Positions 32,738 to 44,327 of a stretch of DNA of 64,000 nucleotides are shown here, piece after piece (within the stretch, counting starts at the first letter, position 1; the number at the start of each line of letters is the position of its first letter). Below the pieces are notes generated by a model. It was not told where the DNA came from. It searched no databases and worked only from the letters and a program-made list of their open reading frames with translations. The position numbers and the translations under genes were made by a program. Source of the DNA: Ctenosaura bakeri (lineage: Eukaryota > Chordata > Lepidosauria > Squamata > Iguanidae). The stretch lies in assembly GCA_948474755.1 (NCBI GenBank), contig CAOLHI010000079.1:1116001-1180000 (forward strand). The letters are read 5' to 3'.

Positions 32738-33613
32738 CACAGATCATCGGTATGTCAATTGCACCCAGCACCAGAAAGAGATACAATAAGGCCGCTAGGG
32801 ATTTCACTAACTTTAGGAAATCTAATGGGTTACAGGATGCATGGCCACTCCCTGTGGACTACATTTTGCAGTTCTGCTTGTCCCTTAAGGAATCAGGCCT
32901 CTCCCCTCAATCCATTAGATCCCGCATGTCCACTCTGGGCTTTTGGTCCAAGGAACAAGGCTTCCCTGATCCCACCAGCGGTTTTAGAATATACATATTT
33001 ATTGAAGGATGGGTCAGGCAAAAAGGGATGGCCCGACAGGCAACCACTTTCTCCTGGCATTCTGAAGGGTTTGGGTGACACGTGGAAAGTTCTTTGCTCT
33101 TCTTCATACAAGGCTCTCTTGTTTTACTCAGTGGCTCTCACTGCATTTTTCAGCGCATTAAGGGTAAGTGAGTTGGTTGTTCAGAGCAAGGGAGACAGGT
33201 CTGGCAGGGCCCTAGAGTTTAGGGACTTGACCTGGGGTGAGCGGTATTTATGCCTTCACATAAGGGGATCAAAAACTGATCAGGCCAGGCGGGGCACTGT
33301 GGTTACATTGCAGGAATGTTCTGATGCCATTTTAAGCCCTGTCAGGGTGCTGAGGGCTTATATAGCCAGCCAGGGGTCACATTCGGGGCCGCTGTTTTGG
33401 CATGCTGACACAACCCCGCTCACTAGGTATCAATTCTGGGCCATCATAAAAAAGGCTTTGACCTCTCTAGGCCTACAAGGCACTAAGTTTGGCACACATT
33501 CATTTTGCATAGGTGCAGCTTCCACTGCAGCTCTGATGGGCATGACAACCAAAGGCATCCAGAGGATCAGGAGATGGAAGTCCATGGTGTACCAGCCAAT
33601 TCACCTGTTATAA
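32713..33613 (+). pseudogene. Ngaro-like tyrosine recombinase (frameshift; catalytic residues lost)
   Basis: N-terminal core-binding part: 'SIAPSTRKRYNKAARDFTNF', 'WPLPVDYILQFCLSLKESGL', 'SPQSIRSRMSTLGFWS' (32755-32960). A frame change near 33050 leads into 'FFSALRVSELV' (first catalytic Arg present), 'LRGSKTDQ'-like 'IRGSKTDQARRG' (Lys present), 'GTHSFCIGAAS' and 'GIQRIRRWKSMVYQ'. The second catalytic Arg of the H-x-x-R box is Cys (TGC at 33506-33508), a single CpG-type change from CGC, and the nucleophilic Tyr expected in a 'YQxYIR'-type end is not evident in 'YQPIHLL'. It would act on circular DNA intermediates in integration. This copy cannot be active. Confidence 0.87.
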
Positions 33614-33639
33614 TATTTCTGGTTTTGTTTCAGATCGTC

Positions 33640-34225
33640 CTTTCTGGCCGGGAGGAGGCGAGTGCTGATCTGTGGTCACAGCTTCATCTTTTGGGCAGAG
33701 CGGCAGGCTCGTGATGGCCAATTTGGCCCCCATTTGGGATTGAGTGACCGAACCTCGCTCCAATGGCTTGGCAAGAGAGGCCTTCACTGGCATGGCTTGT
33801 TGCCTACACTGTTCGGGGAGTGCCATGAGCCTCCACCTGATGTGTTGGTCATTCACCCGGGTGGTAATGACCTTGGACTTTTAAAAGGAAAGGCCTTGAT
33901 CATACAGGCCATTCATGGTATGTGGCTCATTCTCAATACTTGGCCTGGCATTCACATTGCTTGGTCTGCAATGATTCAAAGAAAAGTATGGGGTGGAGTT
34001 GACCATTGGAGTTCGCTTGTAGGTGAGCAAACAGGGAAATTCGCAATGCTTTGGGACAGGGCTTGGGTCACTATATTCTTCACTGTGACATCGTCTTTGA
34101 TAAACCTGAGCTGTATAGGCCCGACGGGGTACACCTGTCATTCAATAGGCAATGAAATCTTTCTGCAGGATTTGCAACAGGGGCTTGAAGCTATTCTGAG
34201 TGAGAGTTGGGGGGATAAGGACTAA
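33640..34225 (+). pseudogene. SGNH hydrolase ORF of the Ngaro-like element
   Basis: Same frame as the recombinase end, starting about 16 codons after its stop at 33613, so it may have been a separate ORF or a read-through extension. Block I 'RVLICGHSFIFWAERQA' (GHS serine region, about 33655-33705), block III 'VIHPGGNDLG' (G-x-N-D, about 33850-33875), block V in another frame: P-D-G-V-H-L-S at 34120-34140, carrying the D-x-x-H pair, returning to 'IGNEIFLQDL'. This is a GDSL/SGNH esterase fold. Hydrolase ORFs of this kind are known downstream of the recombinase in some Ngaro elements; the function is unresolved. Confidence 0.8.
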
Positions 34226-34255
34226 GCAGATGCTTGCCCTTATCAATGGCTGGCA

Positions 34256-34692
34256 GGAGGTCTGAGGGTTTTGGTGAGTACCTATGGCACCCTTTGGTGT
34301 AGGATAAATATTGTCCTTGGGGCAAGCCCAGGACTTGCCCCTACCATGGTGTCATGAGACAGGGGGGTTGCAGTTTGGGGGCTTGACTTCCAGAAAAGGG
34401 CCGGTTGAAGTTTTAATCCAGCCTCATGGATTGGCTTCGGGACCTGGTACCTCACCCAAGAGGGCTGGGGAAGAGGTCTGGAGTTGACCCTTGCCTTAGC
34501 CTACCCATGCTGTTGACCCCCTTCTCAGGTCATAAGATCAAATTCAAGGTCAAGGTCAAGTTTAAATTCAAGCCCAAGATCAAGGTCAAGTTCACCACTA
34601 GCTTCGTGTTAATTAGGCATACATTAATAAATTGCCCTAGTTCAACCCAGGCCCTGTGTGTGGTCTCTTCATTTCATGCGTTGGGCAGCAAA
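34256..34692 (+). repeat. Right terminal region with hexamer repeats
   Basis: About 430 bp shared almost colinearly with 56930-57335: 'ACCTATGGCACCCTTTGGTG', 'CAGAAAAGGG', 'TTTTAATCCAGCCTCATGG', 'GACCCTTGCCTTAGCCTACC'. At 34533-34600 imperfect TCAAGG/TCAAGT/TCAAAT hexamers repeat about ten times, and equivalent hexamers occur at 57187-57240. The end is TTAATTAGGCATACATTAAT, then AAATTGCCCTAG and TTGGGCAGCAAA. Confidence 0.8.
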
Positions 34693-34737
34693 GAGCATGA
34701 GCCTTGTGTAATGTTTTGAGAGTTGGGAGTATAGAAA

Positions 34738-34912
34738 CTAAGGCTGGCTATGGAAACCCACTGGGCAACTTTGGGCAAGTCACTCTCTCAGCCTCAGCTT
34801 GTAAAGACAAGCTCGCTCTGAACAAATCTTGCTAATAAACTGCTGTGATAGCTTTGCCTTAGAGTTGCCATCAGTCAGAAATGATTTGAAGGTACACAAC
34901 AACAATAAATGC
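34738..34912 (+). mobile_element. tRNA-derived SINE, 5'-truncated
   Basis: 'GCTATGGAAACCCACTGGGC', 'CAAGTCACTCTCTCAGCCTC', 'AACAAATCTTGCTAATAAAC', 'CAGTCAGAAATGATTTGAAG', then ACACAACAACAATAA. Immediately follows the Ngaro-like element. Confidence 0.82.
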
Positions 34913-34914
34913 AT

Positions 34915-36405
34915 CCAACGAGCCCCATATTGTCACACTGGCTGGTGCAGTTCTCCAGGATTTTAGGCAAGATTCTCTCTCTCTCTCATTCTCTCTCCCT
35001 CCCTGCTTAAGGACCTCCAGATACTGAACTTAGAGCCTTCTACAGTGCTTAACCACTGAATTATGGTCTACAAATTTTAAATTGCCTTCAGGATACTATC
35101 TGAAGCAAACATCTGATGAAAATGTGAAGTCAGTAACCAAGGGCACGTTGAGGCTAGGAAGCACCTATAATTACTAAGAAATTTCTGAACCAGATCTCTG
35201 CTTTTACGTACTTAACCTTATAATGCAATAAGGTGGACAGAGAGATGTCTCACCCTCTCAAGCCCATGACGCAATGTGCTGAAACAGCCAGTGTTGTCGC
35301 CCACAGCATCACTGGCTCTCATTTTTATCTCAAAGGAAAGCTAGTTTCAGTTCATGCTTTTTGTAATCTGTGTGAAGCCTGTCAGCTCACACCCTGGAGA
35401 TCCTGTCAGTTTAGCAAATAACATTTTCTGAACAAAGCAGGAGAGGAAAGAACTTGAGAAATTGTGCTTGTGTTAACAAAGGGAATTCTATACATACCCA
35501 CACAATGCAACCCAACCCAGAAATCTTTTCTTCTTTGGTTCAACCTTTGTCATCATGTCAGAAGAAAAGTAAATAGCTAGTCTTCTGCCTCAAAAAATAC
35601 ATAAAACATAAGGTTTCCTTAAAGCCAGATAAGGCCCACATGACTAAAGTACCTGCCACCTGGCTGCAGCACACAGAGAGATGAGAGACTACCTGCCATT
35701 TGGCTCTTCCCTTCCCATAATGGTTTTCTTTCAAGTTGGTCATAAGAATGGCAAAATCCATCCTATTAAAAATTATGCTTGAACACGGAATTCCAACATG
35801 TGCACACTACCCCAGCTCCAACTTCCTTGTCCCCACCTGCTTCCACTCCCACGATTAGACTAAGACACGCCAAAGACCTAAGAAAAATTATGTTTAAGAT
35901 GCTCTATAGCATTACCAAGAAAATGTGTGTGATTCTAACAGCATGTAAATCCTTAAATCTTAAGTGTTTTTTTTTTCCCATTTAGGAGACACTCATAATC
36001 TGAGGCTTACTTAGCCTCCATGTAAATCCAGCACTGCCCAACCCCAATTTTTCTGTATTGAGCAAGAAGTTCAAAAGGAGATTTCCATGAGATTCAACTG
36101 ATGCTTTTAACTTGTAGCATCCCACAAGTTCATGTGATCCTTTTAGGTTATTGAAATGCTCCAGGTGTGATGGTCCTAGAAAATGTGGATGGATTTATTT
36201 GACCTGCTGAAGCAGAAAACGGCTTGTGTGCGTGTGTGTGCACGCACACATGCATGTTTCTGAAGTCACATTTCCTTTCTTACTGCACCCTTGTTCTGTG
36301 TGACTTTTACACCTACACACAGAAAAGAAAATGAAGTAATGATTGACTTTAGATGGTAACTGTAATTACTTTTGAGGACAATAATTATCTTAATTAGTTA
36401 AGATA
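34915..36405. other. No gene recognised
   Basis: Contains a (CT)n run at 34976-34999 and a GTGT/CACA alternating stretch at 36227-36250. No exon or RNA gene supported. If METTL24's first exon is further upstream, this is intron 1. Confidence 0.4.
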
Positions 36406-36409
36406 CTGT

Positions 36410-36645
36410 TTGTTGTGTGCCTTCAAATTGTTTCTGACATATGGTGACCCTAAGATGAACCTATCACAGGGTTTTCTCAGCAAGTTTTCTTCAGAGGAGG
36501 TTTGCCATTGCCTTCCTCTGACGCTGAGAGAGTATGACTGGTCCAAAGTCACCAAGTGAATTTCCAGCTCAGTGGGGATTCAAACTCTGGTCTCCCAGAG
36601 TCTTAGCCCAACAATCAAACCACTATACCTGACTCAGAGTCAGAC
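36410..36645 (-). mobile_element. tRNA-derived SINE, nearly complete
   Basis: Minus sense runs from the tRNA-like head (complement of 'ATCAAACCACTATACCTGAC') through the B-box complement region, the CTCTCAGCGTCAGAGGAAGG body and the tail 'TGTCAGAAACAATTTGAAGG' CACACAACAAAC. Same family as 9503. Confidence 0.82.
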
Positions 36646-36649
36646 CAGA

Positions 36650-37290
36650 TGTTTAGTAGAATGCATATTCTCTGTGTATTACATCTCCCATTTCCCCTCT
36701 CACAAGAGGATTTCTTTAGAGAGAAATCAGCCTCAGCAATCATATATGCAAACCGAGCCCAGATTTACTTTCCAATGACCAAGTACAAAACAAAGAATGC
36801 TAAATGTAAGATACACAGAAGTGGAAAACCACATACTATAACAAAGAGATGTCATCTATCACTTGAGGGAGCAATTCTCCTTAAAAGAATGATTGTCCTA
36901 TCTCAGTCAGACTGCATAGCTGATAACTCAAAGAAAACAAACCAAATAGCTCCCAGCTCTTTACTTACTTTTATTCAGTAAGCACAAGGTCATAAATAAA
37001 GTCCAAAAGAATTCTAAGGCAAGCAAGTCCAAAGTCAGTCAGTCACTCCTGAGGGATAGTGAAATTGGCATGAAATATTATATGAAAATTAGGCACTTAC
37101 GGCCAAAAAACATGCAGCAAGCAAGACTCTGGCTGTCTGCCTAGGCTAGGTCAACATGGCCAGATCATAATAAAAAAAAATTAAGGGAGAAAGCTCAGGA
37201 TGAATAGATTACTACCAATAATCCTGTCAGTGACCCAATATCAGAATACAATAGTAAACAAAACTGCTCAGGTGCTGCAGGCTGTATGCA
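36650..37290. other. No gene recognised
   Basis: Unassigned AT-rich DNA. Confidence 0.35.
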
Positions 37291-37299
37291 TTTCCTACC

Positions 37300-37745
37300 A
37301 ACGCCTTCCCATTCACCTTACCCAACCAAGACATTAAGAGGCTGTCAGAAGTCCCATCAATGCTTCATCATTCAAAGTAAGACAATCAGTCCATTCTGGA
37401 CCCCTTTCGTTTACTCTGCCAGAGAGCAATTAACACTCATCCCTTCAGGGTAGGAAAAAGGTTATTTAAACACCAGCACTTTGGGCATCACGCTGCACCT
37501 CAGACTCTCGTTCCTCCATGCTGCCCTCAAACCCTTGCATCAGAGCCATCTCTCTTCAATCCTTCACTCCAAGACTGATAAATATCACCCTATACACCCA
37601 AAATCTCTCTCTATCCAACTTTCTCTCCTTTCCCTTCACTAGCCTTGTATGGTTTGTGAGACTGTGTGTGCCTGTGAATCTCCCAATAAAACCTTCTTTT
37701 GTCTCTCAACTGGAGTCTTGCAGTTAGTAGTGGTATACACAGATG
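37300..37745 (+). mobile_element. Candidate solo LTR of an old retrovirus-like element
   Basis: A TATA-like GGTTATTTAAACACC (about 37459) is followed at a distance of about 225 bp by CCCAATAAAACC (polyA signal, about 37684) and a TTGTCTCTCAACTGGAGTCT segment, the usual U3-R-U5 spacing of gammaretrovirus-like LTRs. Boundaries and target duplication were not established, and no coding sequence flanks it. Confidence 0.35.
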
Positions 37746-37759
37746 AAAAGGTTCCATAG

Positions 37760-40300
37760 TCACCCCTCTTCTCACCGGCCTCATTTGGAGCTATAATTCC
37801 TCATTTTCTTAAGGAGACACTGGCATTGCTCATAGACCTCAAGGCCCCCCGCCTTTTGAGGTAACACTTTATAACGAGTACCAAAGACAGAGTCCTGCTC
37901 CAGACAACTATGTTTGACATGATGTAAAAGCTGAAGCAAAAGGAGGCAGTGCTTTAGTTCAGAGAGCCTGGTTAAAGTTGTAGATAACAACCCATGTTTC
38001 TGTCACTTTGTTTTAGGAAGGAGAGAAACACATTTTTGCTAAGGGCAATATGTATTAAGAAAAATGAGAAGTGAGAGACCAGTCAAAGCCAGGAGTCCAA
38101 CCAAAAGAAAAGAAAGGGAGGAACTTTTTCAGCATATCCTGATGTTGGAAATAAGAACACCACTCATGCACAATGGTTCCATTTTGAAACAGAAAAAGCT
38201 ACTTTGTTTCTCTCTTAAAAACATCAGAACCTGTGACAGACTGAGGCTATTATAGCACTAGAATAAACCTGAAGCAGTACATTCCATCCAGTATACACGA
38301 CGGCTGTAGCTGCTAATGAGAAATACAGCAGTGATGTGTCCACATGAAAACATACCAGTGAACATCATAGCAAAACTTTCTCTAGAAGAACCCTTGCAAA
38401 GTTGGAAGAGAGGCATGTTGGCAGAGAAGTGATGTAATGAAGAGAGAAAGGGGAAAGTTTAGGGACAAAAGTGGGACAAGAATATCAGACAAGTCATCTG
38501 CCATGAATGGACAGTGTGAGTCATATTTTTGCAGCTTAAATAAACACAGTCTTGCTGGGAGCCAAAAAAAAAGGAATATCTGTGTGAAGCTTTTTGTTAA
38601 TTGAGAGTAATTTCCCTTGCTCCTCATTCAAATTGTGGAGAGATGATAAAAAGAACATTTCACAAACTTTTTTCATTCCTTGCTAGAAGTCAGACTTAAC
38701 TTTTTCCATCACTTAAGTTGTTCTTTTGGACTCAGTTCATTTCTCCATTACTGGTCAATGAATGAACTCATACGACCTTCAAAACAGAAGCTAAAGCAAT
38801 CTCTATCAGGGCCAACTGGTTTTTGAGCCACAGTTTTTAATTATGTGGACCCACTGGGAGGGAGAAGCACAAAGCCTTCCAAAATCATTCAAAGCTCTCC
38901 TGCAGTCAGGGAGCATTTGAGAGGAAACAAAGGCTGGAAATCTGACAGATCAGAAGGCAGAGATGAGAATGGAAACTGACAGCACTTTCCCAAGCCAAAA
39001 CAAGAAGAAAAAAATACAACCAAAAAGAAAACACAAAGACATGTACACAGATATGCCCGGTTAATTCAGAAATTTCTTGGTGGCAATATAGTCACCACAT
39101 AAAGAGGAAGACTACAGCCTATTCCCACATCTATCTTCATTTTATATTTTTTATACATCGTTTGTAGAGGAAGGAAAGTCTGGTAACAAGCTGAACCTCT
39201 ACAGCCTCTTCCAGACAAAGCAGGTGTTTCAAGAAGTTGCAATATTTGTTCCTGTAGTTCTTTCTTTCTCTCTTTTTTAAATGCCAAATGAAAGATCTGT
39301 TTTCCTGGACTATTTTATGCTAATTCCTGGCACCAGCTGCAACATTTTATTCCCATTTTCAACTGGGTTTCTTTGTAAATCCTGAGACGTATTGGAACAA
39401 AAAAGTTTCCTCCTCTTCCTCCTCTCTTCTTTCTTCTTTCCTTTGGAAAAAAATCTTAAGAGTTTACTGCATCAATGTATCACTGAAATGACACTTTTGC
39501 ACTGTACACGATAACTCAAATTTAAAAAAAGAAAAAGAAAAAAGGAGAAAATTTGCCCTTCAAACAATAGGTTCACATCAGCAAGCCACACCTTTTTTTG
39601 AAAAAAGCATTTTTGGAAGTGCTGTAGCAGATGCAAGAAACCATTCCAGATAGCCCTCACAAACAATGTAATGAATGGACATGGAGAACTTGGCAACATT
39701 CGAGGAGTTATTTTTTGAGAACTCGTGCTTCTTTAGACCAGTCTGGAAGAAACTAATCTACCAATGGTAGTGAGGATAGGGAAAATATTCTTCATACTCT
39801 CCACCTTGCTGAGCAGACGTTATTTTCCTGACAGATCCAACACACTTTTCTCTTGAGGGAAAATATTTACATGATTCATAATTATTGATTTACTTGCAAA
39901 TATACAGGTTGAGCAGGGGAGGGGATGAACAGGTTCAACATCAAGCAATGCTGAAGTAGAATCAGATCCTTCAAAACCCAAAAAGCTTTTGACAGAGAGG
40001 CCATGTGGTATTAGCTTGTAGCTAATGTTGGAGCAAGGAATGGAATCCCAGGAAAGGGTTATAACTAGGAAACCAAGGGCCATTTAGTTAGATGTGTTAG
40101 GTTTTCAGTTCTTTTGAAAAGGACTGGCGGGCTGGGGAAGACAATCTGAAGTTGGAGAATAATCTTTTTTCCTTTATGCCTGTGCCTGTGAGTTTGGTCC
40201 TTCCTCTTGCAACCACAGGGAAGGTACACAGGCAGCCAATGTTTTAAGCTAATCAAGTTGCTTGATCTATCTCCTGTTAACTCTTACTACACTGTTTTTC
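37760..40300. other. No gene recognised
   Basis: Unassigned DNA. Contains a C/T-rich run at about 39407-39440 and A-rich tracts. No exon with both splice sites and a recognisable product was found on either strand. Confidence 0.4.
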
Positions 40301-40307
40301 TACTACA

Positions 40308-40346
40308 ACTGCTATTATTATTACTATTATTAATACTGTTATTATT
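40308..40346. repeat. Imperfect (ATT)n microsatellite
   Basis: CTATTATTATTACTATTATT and TATTATTG with single-base interruptions. Confidence 0.85.
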
Positions 40347-40349
40347 GAG

Positions 40350-42185
40350 TTTGCACTTGTAAAAACCCTCCTTTGTTCGTTAAGGGAGAGTGGAAAGCTC
40401 TGGTGACATGTCTCCATGCCAAGGTCTCCCAGGACCCTGTAATTTTTTTTCTTTTTCTTAGAAAATATAAGGGAGAGGTTGTTGAGCCCTTACATTCTCC
40501 AGAATCCAGTGAAGGAAAAAGGAGATTGTATCTTCAAGAAAGGCCTTGGTGGCAGAACTACTACTTCCACTGCACTAGGAAGAAGTGGGCAAGTCTGGGA
40601 AAAACTCAATTGTGCACCAACCTCTGTTTTTACTGCTAAGTCTGATTAAGAAACAGGTTTCTCCACCAGAAACATTAATTCCATTACTCAGTTACAGGTC
40701 AGCTGAATGAAGATTATGGCATATCCTTCAACACCATCTTTAAAGCACCACTTTCTTTTTTAAAAAATCATGAAAACTTGCAATGCGTACATTTTACATT
40801 TTCCCTTTCCATAAAACATTCATGAAATTGACTCAACTATGCTAACCATTTATATTGCAAGGGACATAGCAGGGGATAGCAGTGGATATCTAACACCCAG
40901 GTTCCTTTTTAAAAAGGAATCATTGCAGACAACAACATTAGTGTACTGTTATATTTTTTAAAATGTGGTTTCAATTCAAAGGAGGTATTTAAATAAAAAA
41001 AAGATGCAAAAGCAGGGTTGCCAAAGTGCCAAACAGAGAGGCTCTTGTACCTTTAACTGTTGTGCAGAGGAGGGAATTTCAGCAGGTGCTGCTTGTTTCC
41101 AGGTTGTGTGACAAGCAACTCCTGCTGAAATTTTTTCATCTGCCCAACCATTAAACATATAGGAATCCTCTCCGCTTTTCACTCTGCCAACTCCATGTAA
41201 AAGCTGAAAATATAATGCTGGTCTGTTGTAATAGAAGTCCTTCTATGTTTTTCCTAAAAGCATAATTCACTGCCTACAAGCCTTGCCTGAATTGCAAAGA
41301 AATCAGTGGCACACTGTAAAATACTTATACTTATGTTCTCCTGGTTTTCTGGGGTTGCTTTTTTTTTCTGGATTTCTCCCAAGGGGGTAACAAACAAGTA
41401 TGCAAAACCAGAGGATGTTTATTTTAAAAAATACTGCAGTTGCCTCTGTCTCAGAGCTCACCACTTTGCAAAACCCCAGTGCAGATATTACATTCTCACT
41501 CTCGTGCCATGTCTCAAAAGACAGCTGCAAGTGTTTTAACAATCAATTAAACTGCTTCTACCTTGGTTAGTTCTTTCTCTTTATTCCTGCCACTCCTCTC
41601 AAAGAAGGTCTGAGTATCAATCAGTGCTGGAACCAGATCTGAGTAACAAGCAGCTTTCCTGTGTATCTCAGCTGTGGAAACAACCATTTTTGACTGCTTT
41701 TTGTCCACATAGACAAATTATGTCTGAAAACCTTCTCCAATATACCGCATTAAAGACTCATCTAAGCTACATACCCAAGGGCAACATAATCATACCCAGC
41801 TTTTTTCTTCTCCAGACCAATTAAGTATTCCATAAAACATGAAATCTTGCTTGTGACTTGGGAGACATTTTGGATGATGCTAATATAGCAATTGCTGTAT
41901 ATTTCTCCTATGCATTTATTTGTGTTCTCTCTGCTTTTTAAAGCTCATTTTATTAGAACTCTCTCATTTAGAATGTTTAAATGTGCAAATCTAATGGGGA
42001 AAAGATGGATGCAAAATATCATTTTAGAATTCAATATACTGTAGTAAACCTGGTGTAGTTAATACTAAGACTTCAGAGTATTTGTCATTTCCAACATTTG
42101 TGGCAATAGTAGCACTGTCAATGCATATGGAAAGCTGTCACATACTTTGCCAGCTTCTTTGTCCATCTAGATAGTATTGGCTACA
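40350..42185. other. No gene recognised
   Basis: Unassigned DNA; overlapping short frames on both strands at 41303-41542 lack motifs. Confidence 0.4.
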
Positions 42186-42282
42186 TCAGTCTTCTCTAAC
42201 CTAGTGTTTCCCAGATGTGCTTATCTAGACAACAAATCTCACCATCTCCAAACACCACAGCCATCTAGAGAACACTAGGTTG

Positions 42283-43079
42283 CAGTGATGTAGACTTGAG
42301 TCAACTGACTCAGACTCAAGTCAGACTTAAGTTGCTTCAGTGACTCGATTTGGACTCAGTTCTGCAATAAATGACACACTGACTTGACTCGACTTGAGAC
42401 TTGTTTTTTTTTTAGTGACTAGCTTGCTGCCCTTGGTTCAGTAACATAAAACATTCATCCAGAAACCTTTAGACTTTGAACAACATTTCCATTTCTTTTT
42501 GCCTACTGGTCATGTGATGATCTGTCTCAAGCCCAAAGTGTGGGCGCATTTCTCAGAAGGGAACAGCAAATGGGTTAGGCAACGGGCTTGAGCTGTCCCT
42601 GCTGCATATTGGATGAGCCTTTTGAAACTTTTGCTAAGAGCAGAAAGCAAGGCTTGTCCTCAAAGCATAGGACATGTTTCCCAGAGAACAGAAAGCATGT
42701 TATTCAGTGGGCTTGAGGAGGAAAGGTTCTTCCTTCTAGCGCTTTTGAAGCTTCAGTAATGGGGAATAAGAAGAATCCTATTCCCTACTTCTGAAAATCC
42801 TCTAGGTCCAGGAAAGGGGAGTAAGAACAATCCTATTCCCCACTTCCAAAGCTGCAGATGGCAAAATCGCAAACCTAGAGGGCCAACTCTGCTTAAATTG
42901 TTAAAACTGACTTTATTCAACTCTGCCCAGAAATTCTGGAATATAGGCTGGGGTATAAAGTTGGCTCCCAGACTTGAGACTTTACTTAAAAGTATCTTTA
43001 AGGACTTGAGACTTGACTTGAAAGTAGAGACTTGAGACTTGACTTGAGATTTGAAGTAAAAGACTAAAATACATCACTG
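42283..43079. mobile_element. Non-autonomous hAT-type DNA transposon with 8-bp TSD
   Basis: Ends are CAGTGATGTA...TACATCACTG, exact 10-bp inverted repeats. Flanks are CTAGGTTG (42275-42282) and CCAGGTTG (43080-43087), an 8-bp target duplication with one mismatch, as expected for hAT. Subterminal regions are filled with ACTTGAG/ACTTGACT units (42293-42402 and 42968-43060), likely transposase-binding repeats. The 550-bp interior has no open transposase; it holds a duplicated 'ATCCTATTCCC' block (about 42775 and 42832). Confidence 0.85.
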
Positions 43080-43089
43080 CCAGGTTGTT

Positions 43090-44325
43090 CAGGATTCCAG
43101 GCCTACACTACCTGTTTCCTGATCCTTTTCAACTGGCAATGGCAGGGCTTGAATTTAGAGCATATGCCTTACTGTTGAGCTCTAGGAAACTGTCAAAAAT
43201 GCACACCTGACTGAATATTTGCATTACTTCAGCACTGCTTCATTTCATTTGTTGCTGCTGATTATGCTTGGCTTTGTGTCCCTTCTTGTTGGCTTGCCTC
43301 ACTGTCTTATTCACTTGTCCACATTTCACTGGATTCCACCTGCCTCTGGAAACCCATGTGATCTTGTTTCGTAAGCAACTCTGACATGAAAATGAAACAC
43401 AACTTTGTGCTGACATGGACAAAACCACAAGGAGCAACACAGCCAACAGGATTAAAAGGCAGAGTGGTCAAACAAGGCCAAAAAAGTGACATTATCAAAG
43501 AAGACTGGGAATGGCAGAGAGAGGAATAGCACTGACAGTAGTATTTACAGGTGTATTTACAGAGTATTTACAGGTGTAGCAGAAGAAAAAAGTCACTCCA
43601 ACATGAAGCTGCCTTTCAGTATTCAGAAAAGAAAAAAAAAGAACATGAAGTACAGGTACTTGTTTGGGCTTTTTCCTGCTTCAAGGCATTCTTAAGACCC
43701 TTCTTAACTATTTCTGTCTGTGCTCCAGAAGCACTATAATGATCACTGAATTTTTTAAAAGATTACACATAATATAAAATATTCCCTTCCAAGAGACAAC
43801 CATATGGGGTCTGAGAATCTGTTTAATATCCATAACCATATGAAGGTCAGATTTTTATTAAAACTGTATTTTCTTTGCACTAATTAGACAGTAATCTGTA
43901 CTGATGTTTCCCTGGAGACCATTTTCTCTTTCAGCATATGTGTCCTTTAAATAATCTGTAATTAATATGGTCTCCTGTGTCCTTTTGAAATGACAACACT
44001 ATAAATAACAATAGGGTATTCAAAGGCCAAGCTTATGAGCAGCGGCTATAACACTTTGATTGCAAACTACAGGGATCTCTGGATATCAGCTGGTGGGCTC
44101 TATCCCTTCTCCACTACTTCTCTAATTGAAAGAGGAGATGTTTCACTTTGTTCCCAATGTCACAGAAATATATTGGTCCCTCTCATCACACACACATAAA
44201 CACACACATATTGCCCTGCATCTAAAAGTCCTGGAAATCATGGTCCTTGAATAAAGGTCAATGTACTTATGCTTCCAACATTGTGATCAGTTTCAGTTAT
44301 GTCAATGCACAAAAGCACAAGTGAG
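43090..44325. other. No gene recognised
   Basis: Unassigned. A short tandem 'GTATTTACAG' triplication lies at about 43541-43576. Confidence 0.4.
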
Positions 44326-44327
44326 AA

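Larger units (their letters stand above)
28438..34692 (+). mobile_element. Ngaro-like (DIRS-order) tyrosine-recombinase retrotransposon, full length, decayed
   Basis: About 6.25 kb. Ends were set by comparison with the short copy at 56558-57335: the shared left end begins TCTCCCCCTGCCCAC and the shared right end finishes TTGGGCAGCAAA. Gene order is Gag-like protein with zinc knuckle, reverse transcriptase-RNase H, tyrosine recombinase, SGNH hydrolase. That order, the RT strings 'SPLGVIPKK', 'PMGCSVSC' and 'YYLDDFLF', and the absence of an integrase and of LTRs point to the Ngaro branch of DIRS-type retrotransposons. No target duplication is seen, as expected for recombinase-mediated insertion. 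At least five frameshifts and one in-frame stop make it non-functional. It is in METTL24 intron 1, antisense to the gene. Confidence 0.88.

Noticed and set aside
38382..38627. Hydrophobic minus-strand frame as a possible signal-anchor exon of METTL24
   Set aside because: It lacks the basic/proline-rich composition expected for the METTL24 N-terminus and has no matching phase-0 donor that I could identify.
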